Of a stretch of 64,000 nt of DNA, positions 41,710 to 50,909 are shown piece by piece (positions within the stretch are counted from its first letter, which is position 1; every line of letters starts with the position of its first letter). This DNA comes from JAFLBI01 sp964616465 (GTDB taxonomy: Bacteria > Bacteroidota > Bacteroidia > Chitinophagales > Chitinophagaceae). Both the position numbers and the translations under genes were made by a program. The stretch covers positions 62,001 to 126,000 of the forward strand of contig CAZTTO010000007.1 in NCBI GenBank assembly GCA_964616465.1, given 5' to 3'. The notes beneath the pieces are model-generated. The model saw nothing but the letters and a program-made list of their open reading frames with translations, was not told where the DNA came from and did no database searches.

Positions 41710-41770
41710 AAATGCCAAAAATATATATGCTGATAATCAATAGGTTAATATCTATAAGGCGGAAATAATT

Positions 41771-41786
41771 TTCCGTAAAATGGAAT
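41771..41786. promoter_or_regulatory. 16-bp palindrome upstream of NtrC-type gene (site A)
   Basis: TTCCGTAAAATGGAAT, 38 bp before the regulator's ATG. It differs from the site before the FIST gene at 2 of 16 positions. A second symmetrical GGAAATTTCC follows at 41802. Likely binding site for the enhancer-binding protein encoded next, implying autoregulation. Confidence 0.55.
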
Positions 41787-41823
41787 ATCATTTTGAATTT
41801 AGGAAATTTCCATAATTTCATCT

Positions 41824-43188
41824 ATGCCAAACCATAACCCTTACCACATTTTTATTGTTGACGACGATCCTTGGTACAGTGAATTTTTATCCTACCATCT
41901 TTCGCTCAACCCCGACTATAAAGTGTCTACTTTTCACAGTGGAAAAGATTGTCTTCGTCATCTTGCTCAGCAACCCAACCTAATAACAATTGATTTTTCC
42001 TTGCCGGATATGTACGGCGATGAACTTTTTAGATCCATTCAAGAATTCAATAAAGACATTCCTGTAATTGTAATTAGCTCTCAAGAAGAAATTCAAGTTG
42101 CTGTGCAGTTACTCAAAATGGGTGTAAAAGATTATTTAGTAAAAGATGAACATACCCAAGATATTCTTTGGAACAGCATTATCAGAATCAGAGAAACACA
42201 AGACCTAAAAGAGGAAGTCCAACAACTAAAAGAAGAACTTGGAAAAAAACTTTCATTTAAGCATGCTTTATTAGGACAAAGCCAAGGCATTCAACAGGTC
42301 ATAAAATTGATGGAAAAAGCAGCCCAAACTTCTATTAATGTTTCTATTACAGGAGAAACAGGAACAGGTAAAGAAGTTGTTGCGAAATCAATTCATTATA
42401 ACAGTAGTCGAAAAAAGAAAAAGATTGTTGCAGTAAATATGTCGGCCATACCGAAAGAACTTGCAGAAAGCGAACTTTTCGGACATGAAAAGGGTGCTTT
42501 TACCGGAGCTTTAACTAGGAAGCCTGGAAAATTTGAAGAAGCACAGGGCGGTACACTATTTCTAGATGAAATAGCCGAAATGGACCTCAGTCTTCAAAGC
42601 AAACTCTTGCGTGTATTACAAGAAAGAGAAGTAGTACGAATAGGCGGACAAGATACTATTACTCTTGATGTTAGATTGATTGTAGCTACACACAAAAACT
42701 TGCTGGAGGAGGTAGAGAAAGGCAATTTTCGAGAAGACTTGTATTATAGAATCATGGGCCTACCCATTCATCTGCCACCACTGAGAGAAAGAGGTCACGA
42801 TATCTTGCTTCTTGCTAAGCATTTTTTAGATGAGTTTTGTCGCTTAAACAACCTACCAACCACTTCTCTTTCGCCTGATGCCAGTCAGCAGCTACTCCAT
42901 TATCCTTTCCCAGGAAATGTTAGAGAACTAAAAGCCATGCTCGAGTTGGCAGCCGTTTTGTGCTCTAATGCCTGTATTGAACCTGCTGATCTTCATTGGA
43001 ATACTTCTATCAAAGCAAAACAATTAAAAACACTATCCGCGCATGGTACCCTTAAAGAACAAATTGCTCAAATAATTCAACACCAACTCAATGCAAATCA
43101 AGGTGATGTTTTAAAAACAGCTGAACAGTTAGATATTGGCAAAAGCAGGATTTATCAAATGCTTGAAAAGGGCGAAATAAAAAAGTAG
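41824..43188 (+). CDS. NtrC-family sigma-54-dependent response regulator
   Basis: 454 residues. Receiver domain (1-125) with phospho-acceptor Asp57 in ITIDFSLPDMYGDE. AAA+ domain (about 150-380) with Walker A GETGTGKEVV, sigma-54 contact loop EKGAFTGA, Walker B LFLDEIAEMD and LREREVVR arginine-finger region. C-terminal Fis-type helix-turn-helix (VLKTAEQLDIGKSRIYQML). It activates RNA polymerase with sigma-54 after phosphorylation. The FIST/hybrid-kinase operon follows 123 bp later and shares a binding-site-like palindrome, so it is probably the target and source of its phosphate. Confidence 0.95.
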   Translation: MPNHNPYHIFIVDDDPWYSEFLSYHLSLNPDYKVSTFHSGKDCLRHLAQQPNLITIDFSLPDMYGDELFRSIQEFNKDIPVIVISSQEEIQVAVQLLKMGVKDYLVKDEHTQDILWNSIIRIRETQDLKEEVQQLKEELGKKLSFKHALLGQSQGIQQVIKLMEKAAQTSINVSITGETGTGKEVVAKSIHYNSSRKKKKIVAVNMSAIPKELAESELFGHEKGAFTGALTRKPGKFEEAQGGTLFLDEIAEMDLSLQSKLLRVLQEREVVRIGGQDTITLDVRLIVATHKNLLEEVEKGNFREDLYYRIMGLPIHLPPLRERGHDILLLAKHFLDEFCRLNNLPTTSLSPDASQQLLHYPFPGNVRELKAMLELAAVLCSNACIEPADLHWNTSIKAKQLKTLSAHGTLKEQIAQIIQHQLNANQGDVLKTAEQLDIGKSRIYQMLEKGEIKK

Positions 43189-43208
43189 TTTCCAAATAAA
43201 AAGAAAGA

Positions 43209-43224
43209 TTCCAAAAAATGGAAT
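43209..43224. promoter_or_regulatory. 16-bp palindrome upstream of FIST gene (site B)
   Basis: TTCCAAAAAATGGAAT, 88 bp before the FIST ATG and about 60-75 bp before the weak -24-like element. This is the usual location of an enhancer-binding-protein site; compare site A at 41771. Confidence 0.55.
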
Positions 43225-43283
43225 TGGCTAAAAATAGGACCTCCACAACTAATTCATTTTGAATTAGTTACATAAAATAAATC

Positions 43284-43303
43284 TTGGCACAAAATTAGTC
43301 GCT
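43284..43303 (+). promoter_or_regulatory. Possible sigma-54 promoter of the FIST operon (weak)
   Basis: TTGGCAC matches the -24 element exactly. At the right distance the -12 element reads TAGT instead of TTGC. It would start transcription within a few bases of the ATG at 43312. Suggestive only because the site-B palindrome lies upstream. Confidence 0.35.
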
Positions 43304-43311
43304 CCAAAATC

Positions 43312-44433
43312 ATGATTACCAATAATTTATCTACTAATTTTTTTATTGAAGCAGGGAATATTGAAGGCCTTCTTGCTGCTATTAAAACCTTTGAACGGAG
43401 AGACGATTGTAGGAGTTTACTATGCTTAGTAGCAGAAAAAGATGCATGGGATAATGAAAATTTAAAAACTGCATTTGAAAAATCTAGCCTTTCAATTACT
43501 GGAGGGATTTTCCCAGAAATTATTGTGCAAGGTGAGAGAAAGCAATCGGGAACATTATTGATTCCACTAAAAAATCAGTTAGAATTAGCTCTTATTTCAT
43601 TAGGACAAGAATTGACTGAAATTCAAAAGCAAATCCAAGATCTATCCTGGCAAATGATGGAAGAGGACAGTTCATTATTTGTGTGGGTTGATGCACTAGC
43701 ACCAAAAAAAGTTCCATTTTTAGAGTTGTTATTTAATCATTTTGGAAGCTATGTGCACTATTTAGGGGGCGGTGCCGGATCATTAAGTTTTCAGCCACAA
43801 CCTTGTGTTATAGACAACAATGGCATTCATGAGAATACGGCAGTTGTAGCTTATTCAAAAAAGAAAATGGCAATTGGTGTGGCACACGGATGGAGTACCA
43901 TTTCAGAACCGTTTAAGGTAACAAAAGCCATCAACAACCATTTATTAAGTCTAAATCAACGTCCTGCACTTGAGGTATATCGAGAAATTGTTGAGTCACA
44001 TGCAGGCAAAAAACTTGATGAAGCAGATTTCTTTAATACTGCAAAATCTTACCCGTTAGGAATTGCAAAAATTGATGCAGAAAGAATTATTAGAGACCCA
44101 TTCGCTATTAAAGATAATGGGCTTCTTTTAGTTGATCCAATTCAAGAGGGTGAAATGGTCTGCGTTATGCATGGAAATATTGAATCGCTCCTTCAAGGCG
44201 CCGCACTTGCAACCCAAAGAGCCAATTCTAAATCTAATCCTCACCAACAACAATTATTTTGTATTGACTGTATATCTCGTGTGCTCTTTATGCAAGATGA
44301 ATTTTATAAAGAAATTGAAACAGTGAATAGCAGTCGACAAATCAATGGCGCGCTTACTATAGGTGAAATTGCAAATGATGGCGATGCATACCTAGAAATG
44401 TATAATAAAACAATTGTAGTTGCTAAATGGTAA
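43312..44433 (+). CDS. FIST domain sensor protein
   Basis: 373 residues, FIST_N then FIST_C. Key patterns are AVVAYSKKKMAIGVAHGWSTISEPFKVTKAINNHLLSLNQRPALEVYRE and, at the C-terminus, FCIDCISRVLFMQDEFYKEIE with INGALTIGEIANDGDAYLEMYNKTIV. FIST proteins are presumed ligand sensors, often next to or fused with histidine kinases. It overlaps the hybrid kinase gene by 7 bp, so the pair is co-translated; the NtrC-type regulator is directly upstream. Confidence 0.94.
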   Translation: MITNNLSTNFFIEAGNIEGLLAAIKTFERRDDCRSLLCLVAEKDAWDNENLKTAFEKSSLSITGGIFPEIIVQGERKQSGTLLIPLKNQLELALISLGQELTEIQKQIQDLSWQMMEEDSSLFVWVDALAPKKVPFLELLFNHFGSYVHYLGGGAGSLSFQPQPCVIDNNGIHENTAVVAYSKKKMAIGVAHGWSTISEPFKVTKAINNHLLSLNQRPALEVYREIVESHAGKKLDEADFFNTAKSYPLGIAKIDAERIIRDPFAIKDNGLLLVDPIQEGEMVCVMHGNIESLLQGAALATQRANSKSNPHQQQLFCIDCISRVLFMQDEFYKEIETVNSSRQINGALTIGEIANDGDAYLEMYNKTIVVAKW

Positions 44434-47186
44434 ACCTTACACTACAATATGAATTATTTTCTGAATTCATTTATGGATTATCACTTTCTGAATCAGAAAA
44501 TGAAATTCTATCTAAGGCTATTCCACTTTATGTTAAAAAACTGAATTGTATTAGCGCTGCAATCATACAAGTAAAAGAGCAAGTAGTTGAAGTAAAACAA
44601 GTATTACCCACAGTTTTAGCGAAAGCACATATTTGGAACGAAATTGGTAAACAAGCAAATGCCCCTTATTCTTCTAATGAACCTTTTCAACATTTTCATG
44701 TAGACCAAACACATTTTTATACCTATGAACTAGCTAGTTATGGATACTTAATCTTAGGTCGAAGAATGGAATTCGACAAAACTTTAGCTATTGAACTTGC
44801 CCCAATTTTTCAATTTTTAGGTAAAAATTTAATCCAGGCAATTGACCGCCAACTTCGAATTGCATTCGAAGAAAAATTAGAACAAGAGAGAAATTTACTT
44901 CGCACCATCATTGATAATATTCCTTTTAAAATTTATGCAAAAGACTTAGATGGTCGAAAAACATTAGCAAATAAATATGAAATAGAAGAATCGGGATTTA
45001 GTAAAGAAGAGGATCTGCTTGGAAAAAACGATTTTGATTTATATCCCCAAAAAATTGCAGAAGAAAGTACTGAAGAAGATAAAAAAGTCATATACAAAAA
45101 TGAATCTATCATAAATCTAGAAAAGCAATTTAATGATGGAAGTTGGTCGCTCATTTCTAAAATTCCTTTGTATGACGCTCAAGGAAATACAAGTGGATTA
45201 GTTGGCCTAAGTGTAGATATCACAAATAGAAAACAAACAGAGGAACAACTTAAAATTCAGGAAGAGAAATACAGAAGCATTATAGCAAATATGAATTTGG
45301 GTTTATTAGAAGTAGATGAAGAAGAAAGAATCATTTACGCCAATCAGAGCTTCTGTAAAATGACGGGATATACCTTAGATGAAATGAAAGGAAAAATTGC
45401 TAGCTCCTTGTTCGCTGAAGGTCAAAACTTAGATACTATTCAACAAAAGACAGAGGAAAGAAAAAAAGGTAGTTCAGATGCGTATGAAGTACAACTAAAA
45501 GATAAATGGGGAAATATAAAGTGGTGGCTAATTAGCGGTGCACCTAGATACAACAATAAAGGTGAACCCTCAGGATCAATAGGAATTCATTTAGATATAA
45601 CTGCCCAAAAGAATTTGGAATATGATTTAATTAAATCTAGAGAAGAAGCTAAAAAATTGGCAAAAACCAAACAAAGCTTTCTGGCAAATATGAGCCACGA
45701 GATTAGAACCCCAATGAATGCAATCATTGGAATGGCTAACCAGCTTCAAAAAACAAATCTCAACGCTTCTCAATCAAGCTTACTCAATATCATTCAAACT
45801 GCGTCTGATAACTTATTAGTCATTATAAACGACATTCTAGATATTGCTAAAATAGAAGATGGTAAACTTGCAATTCATCCTGTAATATTTGAACTCCAAG
45901 AAACCATAAAAGAGAGTATTGATACACTTCAATTTAAAGCAGAAGAAAAGGGAATTTTATTAAGACAAGGAAAATTTGATCTTCTTATTGCTCGCTACTT
46001 AAAGGGTGACTCCAACAGACTGCGACAAATACTCTTAAATTTTTTAAGCAATGCCGTTAAATTTACTAATAAAGGTAGTGTAACAATAGAATGTAGTTTA
46101 GCAAGCACAAGCATGAATAGTCAGTGGATTGAATTTAAAATTATTGATACTGGAATTGGTATGGAGGCGTCTTTCTTAGAAACAATATTTGATCCATTTA
46201 CTCAAGAAACTACTGGTAACTCCAAAAATAATATTGGAACAGGTCTAGGTATGTATATTAGTAAGCAGTTAATTGAGTTAATGCAAGGTTCTGTTTCAGT
46301 TCAAAGTACAAAACATTTCGGTACTACTATTTCATTTAAACTCCCATTTGCAATTGCGCAAAAACCTGATACTAAAAATGAAGAACTTAAAACTTTAATT
46401 AATCCAAATAAACTTAATCAGAGAAAAATTTTGATTGTAGATGATAATGAAATGAATAGACTGGTTGCAGAAATGATAGTTCAGCAAAATGGCGCTAAAA
46501 CTCTACATGCAGAAAATGGACAACAGGCAATTGAAAAATTGCAAAATGATATTCCAGATATTATACTAATGGACTTACAAATGCCTGTAATGAATGGGTA
46601 TGAAGCCACTCATTATATTCGAAATATTTTAAAAAATCCTATTCCAATTATTGCTTTAACGGCTAATGCAATTAAAGGCGAAAGAGAAAACTGTTTAGAA
46701 GCCGGAATGAACGATTATATATCCAAACCATTTAAAGAACAAGATTTAATTCAATCCATTCTTTCACTCATTTCTTTAAATGAGAACGAAGAAGCTAGAA
46801 TTCTTGAATTAAATGAAGAAAACAAAAATGATCAACTACCCTATGACCTTTCAATTCTTCTACAAATAAGCAGAAATGATCATCAGTTTGTTAACAAAAT
46901 GATTCAGCTATTTTGTGATGACCTTCCCTTTCAGATTGAACAAATAAAAGATGCAATAGCACAGGAAAATACTCAGATTATAGCTGCTAAAGCACACCGA
47001 TTAAAACCAAGCACTACCAATTTGGGTATGCCAGCAATCACTCAAAAACTAAGACAAATTGAGTCTTTAGCAAAACACGAAAAGTTTACTTATCATTTTG
47101 TTACTCTAACAAATTCATGCATTGAAGACTTAGAAAAAAATAGGTTACTTCTACTCGACTATTTGTCAAAGAATTCGAAAATCTAA
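44427..47186 (+). CDS. Soluble PAS-PAS hybrid histidine kinase with REC and HPt domains
   Basis: 919 residues, no membrane segments. An N-terminal region of about 150 residues is unassigned, then PAS 1 (RTIIDNIPFKIYAKDLDG), PAS 2 (YRSIIANMNLGLLEVDEEER), HisKA with His424 in SHEIRTP, HATPase (N-box NAVKFTNKGSV, DTGIGM, GTGLGMYIS), a receiver with Asp716 in IILMDLQMPVMNG and an HPt domain with His857 in AKAHRLKPS. The kinase phosphorelay could pass phosphate to the NtrC-type regulator. The FIST protein encoded in overlap probably supplies the input signal. Confidence 0.95.
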   Translation: MVNLTLQYELFSEFIYGLSLSESENEILSKAIPLYVKKLNCISAAIIQVKEQVVEVKQVLPTVLAKAHIWNEIGKQANAPYSSNEPFQHFHVDQTHFYTYELASYGYLILGRRMEFDKTLAIELAPIFQFLGKNLIQAIDRQLRIAFEEKLEQERNLLRTIIDNIPFKIYAKDLDGRKTLANKYEIEESGFSKEEDLLGKNDFDLYPQKIAEESTEEDKKVIYKNESIINLEKQFNDGSWSLISKIPLYDAQGNTSGLVGLSVDITNRKQTEEQLKIQEEKYRSIIANMNLGLLEVDEEERIIYANQSFCKMTGYTLDEMKGKIASSLFAEGQNLDTIQQKTEERKKGSSDAYEVQLKDKWGNIKWWLISGAPRYNNKGEPSGSIGIHLDITAQKNLEYDLIKSREEAKKLAKTKQSFLANMSHEIRTPMNAIIGMANQLQKTNLNASQSSLLNIIQTASDNLLVIINDILDIAKIEDGKLAIHPVIFELQETIKESIDTLQFKAEEKGILLRQGKFDLLIARYLKGDSNRLRQILLNFLSNAVKFTNKGSVTIECSLASTSMNSQWIEFKIIDTGIGMEASFLETIFDPFTQETTGNSKNNIGTGLGMYISKQLIELMQGSVSVQSTKHFGTTISFKLPFAIAQKPDTKNEELKTLINPNKLNQRKILIVDDNEMNRLVAEMIVQQNGAKTLHAENGQQAIEKLQNDIPDIILMDLQMPVMNGYEATHYIRNILKNPIPIIALTANAIKGERENCLEAGMNDYISKPFKEQDLIQSILSLISLNENEEARILELNEENKNDQLPYDLSILLQISRNDHQFVNKMIQLFCDDLPFQIEQIKDAIAQENTQIIAAKAHRLKPSTTNLGMPAITQKLRQIESLAKHEKFTYHFVTLTNSCIEDLEKNRLLLLDYLSKNSKI

Positions 47187-47235
47187 CCGCCTACCCCGCA
47201 TAAGCGCCGTTTATCACATCAATTAAACTTTTTGC

Positions 47236-47266
47236 ACATACAAAGGTCTTAGCAGCGTTTGTATGT
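47236..47266. promoter_or_regulatory. Inverted repeat upstream of TonB-receptor-like gene
   Basis: Arms ACATACAAA and TTTGTATGT with a 13-nt spacer, 73 bp before the ATG. Could be an operator or a 5' RNA hairpin. No T-run follows, so termination of the kinase operon is less likely. Confidence 0.45.
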
Positions 47267-47339
47267 ATAGCTTGCGCTTTGCATTACAGAAATTAACCCA
47301 AAACAACACGAAAAAGATCTTATTAAGTAATTTTTATAT

Positions 47340-50228
47340 ATGAAGTATTTTTTCCTATTAGCTGCATCTACTTTGCTTGGGTTACATTCTTTCGGTCAGA
47401 ACACTGGTACCATACGCGGATCATTAATAGATACTACAACCAAACAGATCCTTAAAGGTGCTTCTATTACAGTTTTAGAAGAAAAAGATTCCACTTTAGT
47501 GAAGTTTGGCTTAGCAGACGAAAAAGGGAACTTTGTAATTAATGACATCCCCTTTGGTAATTATCTTATGCTAATTGCCTTTCAAGGCTATAAACCACAG
47601 TACAAAAATATTTCTCTTACAAGAACCAGTCCCTTAGTTGCCTTCCCTCCAATAATAATGGAAATACAAGCCAATGAATTGAATGATGTAGTAGTAACTG
47701 CCTCCCCAATTGTTGTGAAGAAAGATACTGTTGACTTTAATGCCAATATGTTTAAAACTAAGCCTAATGCAACTGCAGAGGATTTGTTGAAAAAGCTGCC
47801 TGGGGTTGAAGTAGATAGAGACGGTAATGTACGTGCACAAGGACAACAAGTTACTAGAGTATTAGTAGATGGAAAACGATTCTTTGGTGATGATCCTAAA
47901 TTAGCTACACGTAACCTGCCAACAGATATGATTGATAGAGTGCAGGTAATTGATGGTTTAAGTGATCAGGCCGCATTTTCTGGATTTGATGACGGAAACC
48001 GAGAAAAAACAATTAATATCATCACAAAAAAAGATAGAAGAAAAGGATGGTTTGGTAAAGCATCGGCTGGTGCGGGTACTAACAATAGATATGAAAACAG
48101 CCTAAGCGTGAACCGCTTCAATGGCAATCAACAAATTTCTTTTATTGGACAAGGTAACAATACCAACAAGCAAAGTTTTACTGTCCAAGATATCTTAGGT
48201 TCTGTAGGAGGTGGTAATGCAGGAGGTGGCGGCAGAGGTGGAGCTGCAATTGCAAATTTAGGTGGAGGTGCTTTTAGACAAGCAAGCAGTGTATTGCAAA
48301 ATTTCAGTACAGGTGCAAATGGAATTGTTGAATCTTGGGCAGGTGGATTGAACTACAGAGATAATTGGGGCAAAAAAACGGAAGTAAGTGGTAGTTATTT
48401 CTTTAATAACACACAAGTAATTCGTGATCAAACAAGTTTAACTGAAAACGTATTAGGAAGTGCTGGAGCGTCGTTATTTAATGAGCAGGTTTCTAAAGTA
48501 AATAACACAAATCAAAATCATCGTATCAACTTTAATATTGAAACTAGATTTGATTCGCTCACTTCTATGATTTTTAGACCAAATGTATCTTTTCAAAGAA
48601 GTTTTAATATAAACGAAAGTGTAAGTAATCAAACTCGCGGAAAAGTAATCAATGTAAACCAAGCTAAGTTTAGAAGCGAAAGTGAGAATCAAGGTGTAAA
48701 TGCAAGTGCTGAATTGTTATTAAGAAGAAGATTTTTGAAAAGAGGAAGATCCATCAGTGCGAACTTCAATTTTGGTGGCAATACGAATGATGGAGAAGGC
48801 AACTCTTACACAACACAAATTAATTTAGCCGCCATCCCAAATAGATTTGACACTTTAGACCAACGATTTAATTCTGAATCTAATTCAAGAAATTTTAGTA
48901 CCAACATTTCATATACAGAACCCATTGCAAAAAATTCGTTAATGGAATTCTCCTATAACTTCAATAATAATTTGAGTAATTCTGTTAGAGAAACATTTCG
49001 CTTTAATAGATTAACAGGACAATACGATATTGCTGATACTCTTCAAACGAACAATTTTGAAAATACTTTTAAGGCACATAGAGGAAATGTAAATTATCGC
49101 TACCAAAAAGATAAGTATAGCTTTAGTTTTGGAGGTGGTATTCAATGGGCAGATTTAGTAAGTATTAATACAAGCAGAAAAACCACTATAGATCAAAGCT
49201 TTATCAACTTCTTTCCCAACGCTAATTTTAGCTTCAATAAGAGCAGAACGGAAAGCTTCCGCTTCAACTATCGCGGAAATACCAACCAACCTAATGCTAC
49301 TCAACTTCAACCCGTATTTGATATCACTAATCCATTGAATGTGCGTGGTGGTAATCCAAACCTGAAACAAGAGTTTCGCCATTTCTTTAACTTATTTTAT
49401 AATAAGTTCAACTTCATGAATTTCAAAACAGTCTTTGCATCGTTAAACTTTAGTTTAACACAAAATAGAATTGCTAATTCAACATTTATTTACTTGCCAG
49501 GCGACCCACTTCCTCCTGGTATACCAGCTGGAGTAATACAGCCTGGTGCTATCATTTCGCAACCAGTCAATATCAACGGTGTTTATAGTGTAAGCGGCTT
49601 CTTCACATTCGGTCGACCACTAAAAAAACCTAAAAGCAATATCAATTTCACAACCAATGCTAGCTACAATCAAGATGCTAGCTTTATTAACAGTGAAAAG
49701 AACTTTACCCGCAACTATGTCATTGGACAAACAGTTACCTGGACGATGAACGTGAAGGAGAAATTAGATATTAACCTTACAAGCACTTCAACATTTAATG
49801 GTGTTAGAAACACTTTCTCATCAGCACAAAATCAAAACTTCTTTAGTCAGTTAATTTCTGCGGATTTTACCTACAGCAATAAAAAGCGCTTGCTAATGGG
49901 AAGTGATTTTGACTTGAATATTTTTGCAGGAAGAACAGACGGATTTAACCAAGCAATTCCTTTGTGGACTCCATTTATTGCTTATCAAGTATTTAAAAAT
50001 AAAAGTGGAGAAATTAGATTAAGCGTATTTGATATTCTTAATAAGAATACATTTATTGATCGTACCATAAATGCTAACTCAATAAGAGATGTGCAAACAC
50101 AGGTACTTCAACGTTATATGATGCTGAGCTTTACTTATAACCTCAGAAAGTTTGGTGGTCCACAACAGCCGAATCAAATGATGAATATGATGCAACGATT
50201 TATGCCTAGAGGTGGTATGAGAATGTAA
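47340..50228 (+). CDS. TonB-dependent-receptor-like outer-membrane protein
   Basis: 962 residues. Signal peptide (MKYFFLLAASTLLGLHSFGQ), a carboxypeptidase-regulatory-like domain (GTIRGSLIDTTTKQILKGASI ... GYKPQYKN), then a plug domain (TAEDLLKKLPGVEVDRDG, RVLVDGKRFFGDDP, DMIDRVQVIDG) and a long outer-membrane barrel of the OMP_b-brl_3 type ending in aromatic-rich strands. The C-terminal tail is Met- and Pro-rich (MMNMMQRFMPRGGMRM). Imports an unknown ligand or serves another barrel function; no SusD partner is adjacent. Gly-rich loop GGGNAGGGGRGG near residue 290. Confidence 0.9.
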   Translation: MKYFFLLAASTLLGLHSFGQNTGTIRGSLIDTTTKQILKGASITVLEEKDSTLVKFGLADEKGNFVINDIPFGNYLMLIAFQGYKPQYKNISLTRTSPLVAFPPIIMEIQANELNDVVVTASPIVVKKDTVDFNANMFKTKPNATAEDLLKKLPGVEVDRDGNVRAQGQQVTRVLVDGKRFFGDDPKLATRNLPTDMIDRVQVIDGLSDQAAFSGFDDGNREKTINIITKKDRRKGWFGKASAGAGTNNRYENSLSVNRFNGNQQISFIGQGNNTNKQSFTVQDILGSVGGGNAGGGGRGGAAIANLGGGAFRQASSVLQNFSTGANGIVESWAGGLNYRDNWGKKTEVSGSYFFNNTQVIRDQTSLTENVLGSAGASLFNEQVSKVNNTNQNHRINFNIETRFDSLTSMIFRPNVSFQRSFNINESVSNQTRGKVINVNQAKFRSESENQGVNASAELLLRRRFLKRGRSISANFNFGGNTNDGEGNSYTTQINLAAIPNRFDTLDQRFNSESNSRNFSTNISYTEPIAKNSLMEFSYNFNNNLSNSVRETFRFNRLTGQYDIADTLQTNNFENTFKAHRGNVNYRYQKDKYSFSFGGGIQWADLVSINTSRKTTIDQSFINFFPNANFSFNKSRTESFRFNYRGNTNQPNATQLQPVFDITNPLNVRGGNPNLKQEFRHFFNLFYNKFNFMNFKTVFASLNFSLTQNRIANSTFIYLPGDPLPPGIPAGVIQPGAIISQPVNINGVYSVSGFFTFGRPLKKPKSNINFTTNASYNQDASFINSEKNFTRNYVIGQTVTWTMNVKEKLDINLTSTSTFNGVRNTFSSAQNQNFFSQLISADFTYSNKKRLLMGSDFDLNIFAGRTDGFNQAIPLWTPFIAYQVFKNKSGEIRLSVFDILNKNTFIDRTINANSIRDVQTQVLQRYMMLSFTYNLRKFGGPQQPNQMMNMMQRFMPRGGMRM

Positions 50229-50245
50229 AATGAATAATCAACTGT

Positions 50246-50278
50246 AAAAAACTCCTTTTTAATCGAAGGAGTTTTTTT
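50246..50278. terminator. Bidirectional terminator, barrel gene / HAD gene
   Basis: Stem AAAAACTCCTT/AAGGAGTTTTT with an 8-nt loop; A- and T-runs on both sides between convergent genes. Confidence 0.85.
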
Positions 50279-50900
50279 ATATAATAGATTGAATCTCTGT
50301 TGTCCAGTCTTCAATGTGTTTTACATGATGCGTAACAAATCCCATGTGCTGAGCGGTCTGGATATTTCCAATGGTATCATCTATAAATAAGGTCGAAGCT
50401 GGATTAATATTGTATTTATCCATTACGTATTGGAAAATTGATACATCTGGCTTCCTTAACTGAATATGATGGGAATAACATGCAACATCAAAATATCTTT
50501 CATTAAAATCTGATGCTTTAAACTGCTGCTGATAAATTAACATAAAAGCATCATAATGTATTTGATTGGTGTTACTAAGCAGAATAATTTGATACCTGCT
50601 CCTCATTTGCTCTAACCATTTCAAATTCTTTTCTTCAAACTGAAGTAACATTGCATTCCATGCATGAATAATTTCATCATCGGTTGCATGTAATCTTGTT
50701 CTAACCCTCAGCTCCGTAATAAAATCATATTCTGAAATTTGTCCCTGCTCCAATTTTCCAAATAGATCATTGGATCTATGTTGTGTGAAATATTCATCAA
50801 ATGGATGTACACCAAGTTGTTCAAAAGCTTGTTTTGTTAAGCTATAGTTTAAATGCAACAACACACCCCCCAAGTCAACTAATAAGGTATTTACTGACAT
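50277..50900 (-). CDS. HAD-IA family phosphatase
   Basis: 207 residues. Motif I LLVDLGGVLLHLNY has Gly in place of the second Asp, as in YihX-type HAD-IA members; motif II LLSNTN; motif III Lys in LRKPDVSIF; motif IV FIDDTIGNI. Cytoplasmic hydrolase of sugar phosphates or nucleotides (substrate unknown). It follows the MurG-like glycosyltransferase by 9 bp, so it is part of a three-gene operon with that gene and an LpxH-like phosphoesterase. Confidence 0.9.
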   Translation of the reverse strand: MSVNTLLVDLGGVLLHLNYSLTKQAFEQLGVHPFDEYFTQHRSNDLFGKLEQGQISEYDFITELRVRTRLHATDDEIIHAWNAMLLQFEEKNLKWLEQMRSRYQIILLSNTNQIHYDAFMLIYQQQFKASDFNERYFDVACYSHHIQLRKPDVSIFQYVMDKYNINPASTLFIDDTIGNIQTAQHMGFVTHHVKHIEDWTTEIQSII

Positions 50901-50909
50901 TTGGCAATG

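Noticed and set aside
41577..41768. Plus-strand open frame of 63 codons in the gap before the NtrC-type gene
   Set aside because: It begins inside the orphan terminator hairpin and the residue pattern is not protein-like; its openness comes from AT-rich repeats.
41787..41823. Sigma-54 promoter before the NtrC-type regulator gene
   Set aside because: No GG-N10-GC pair is found here, so only a palindromic operator is reported.
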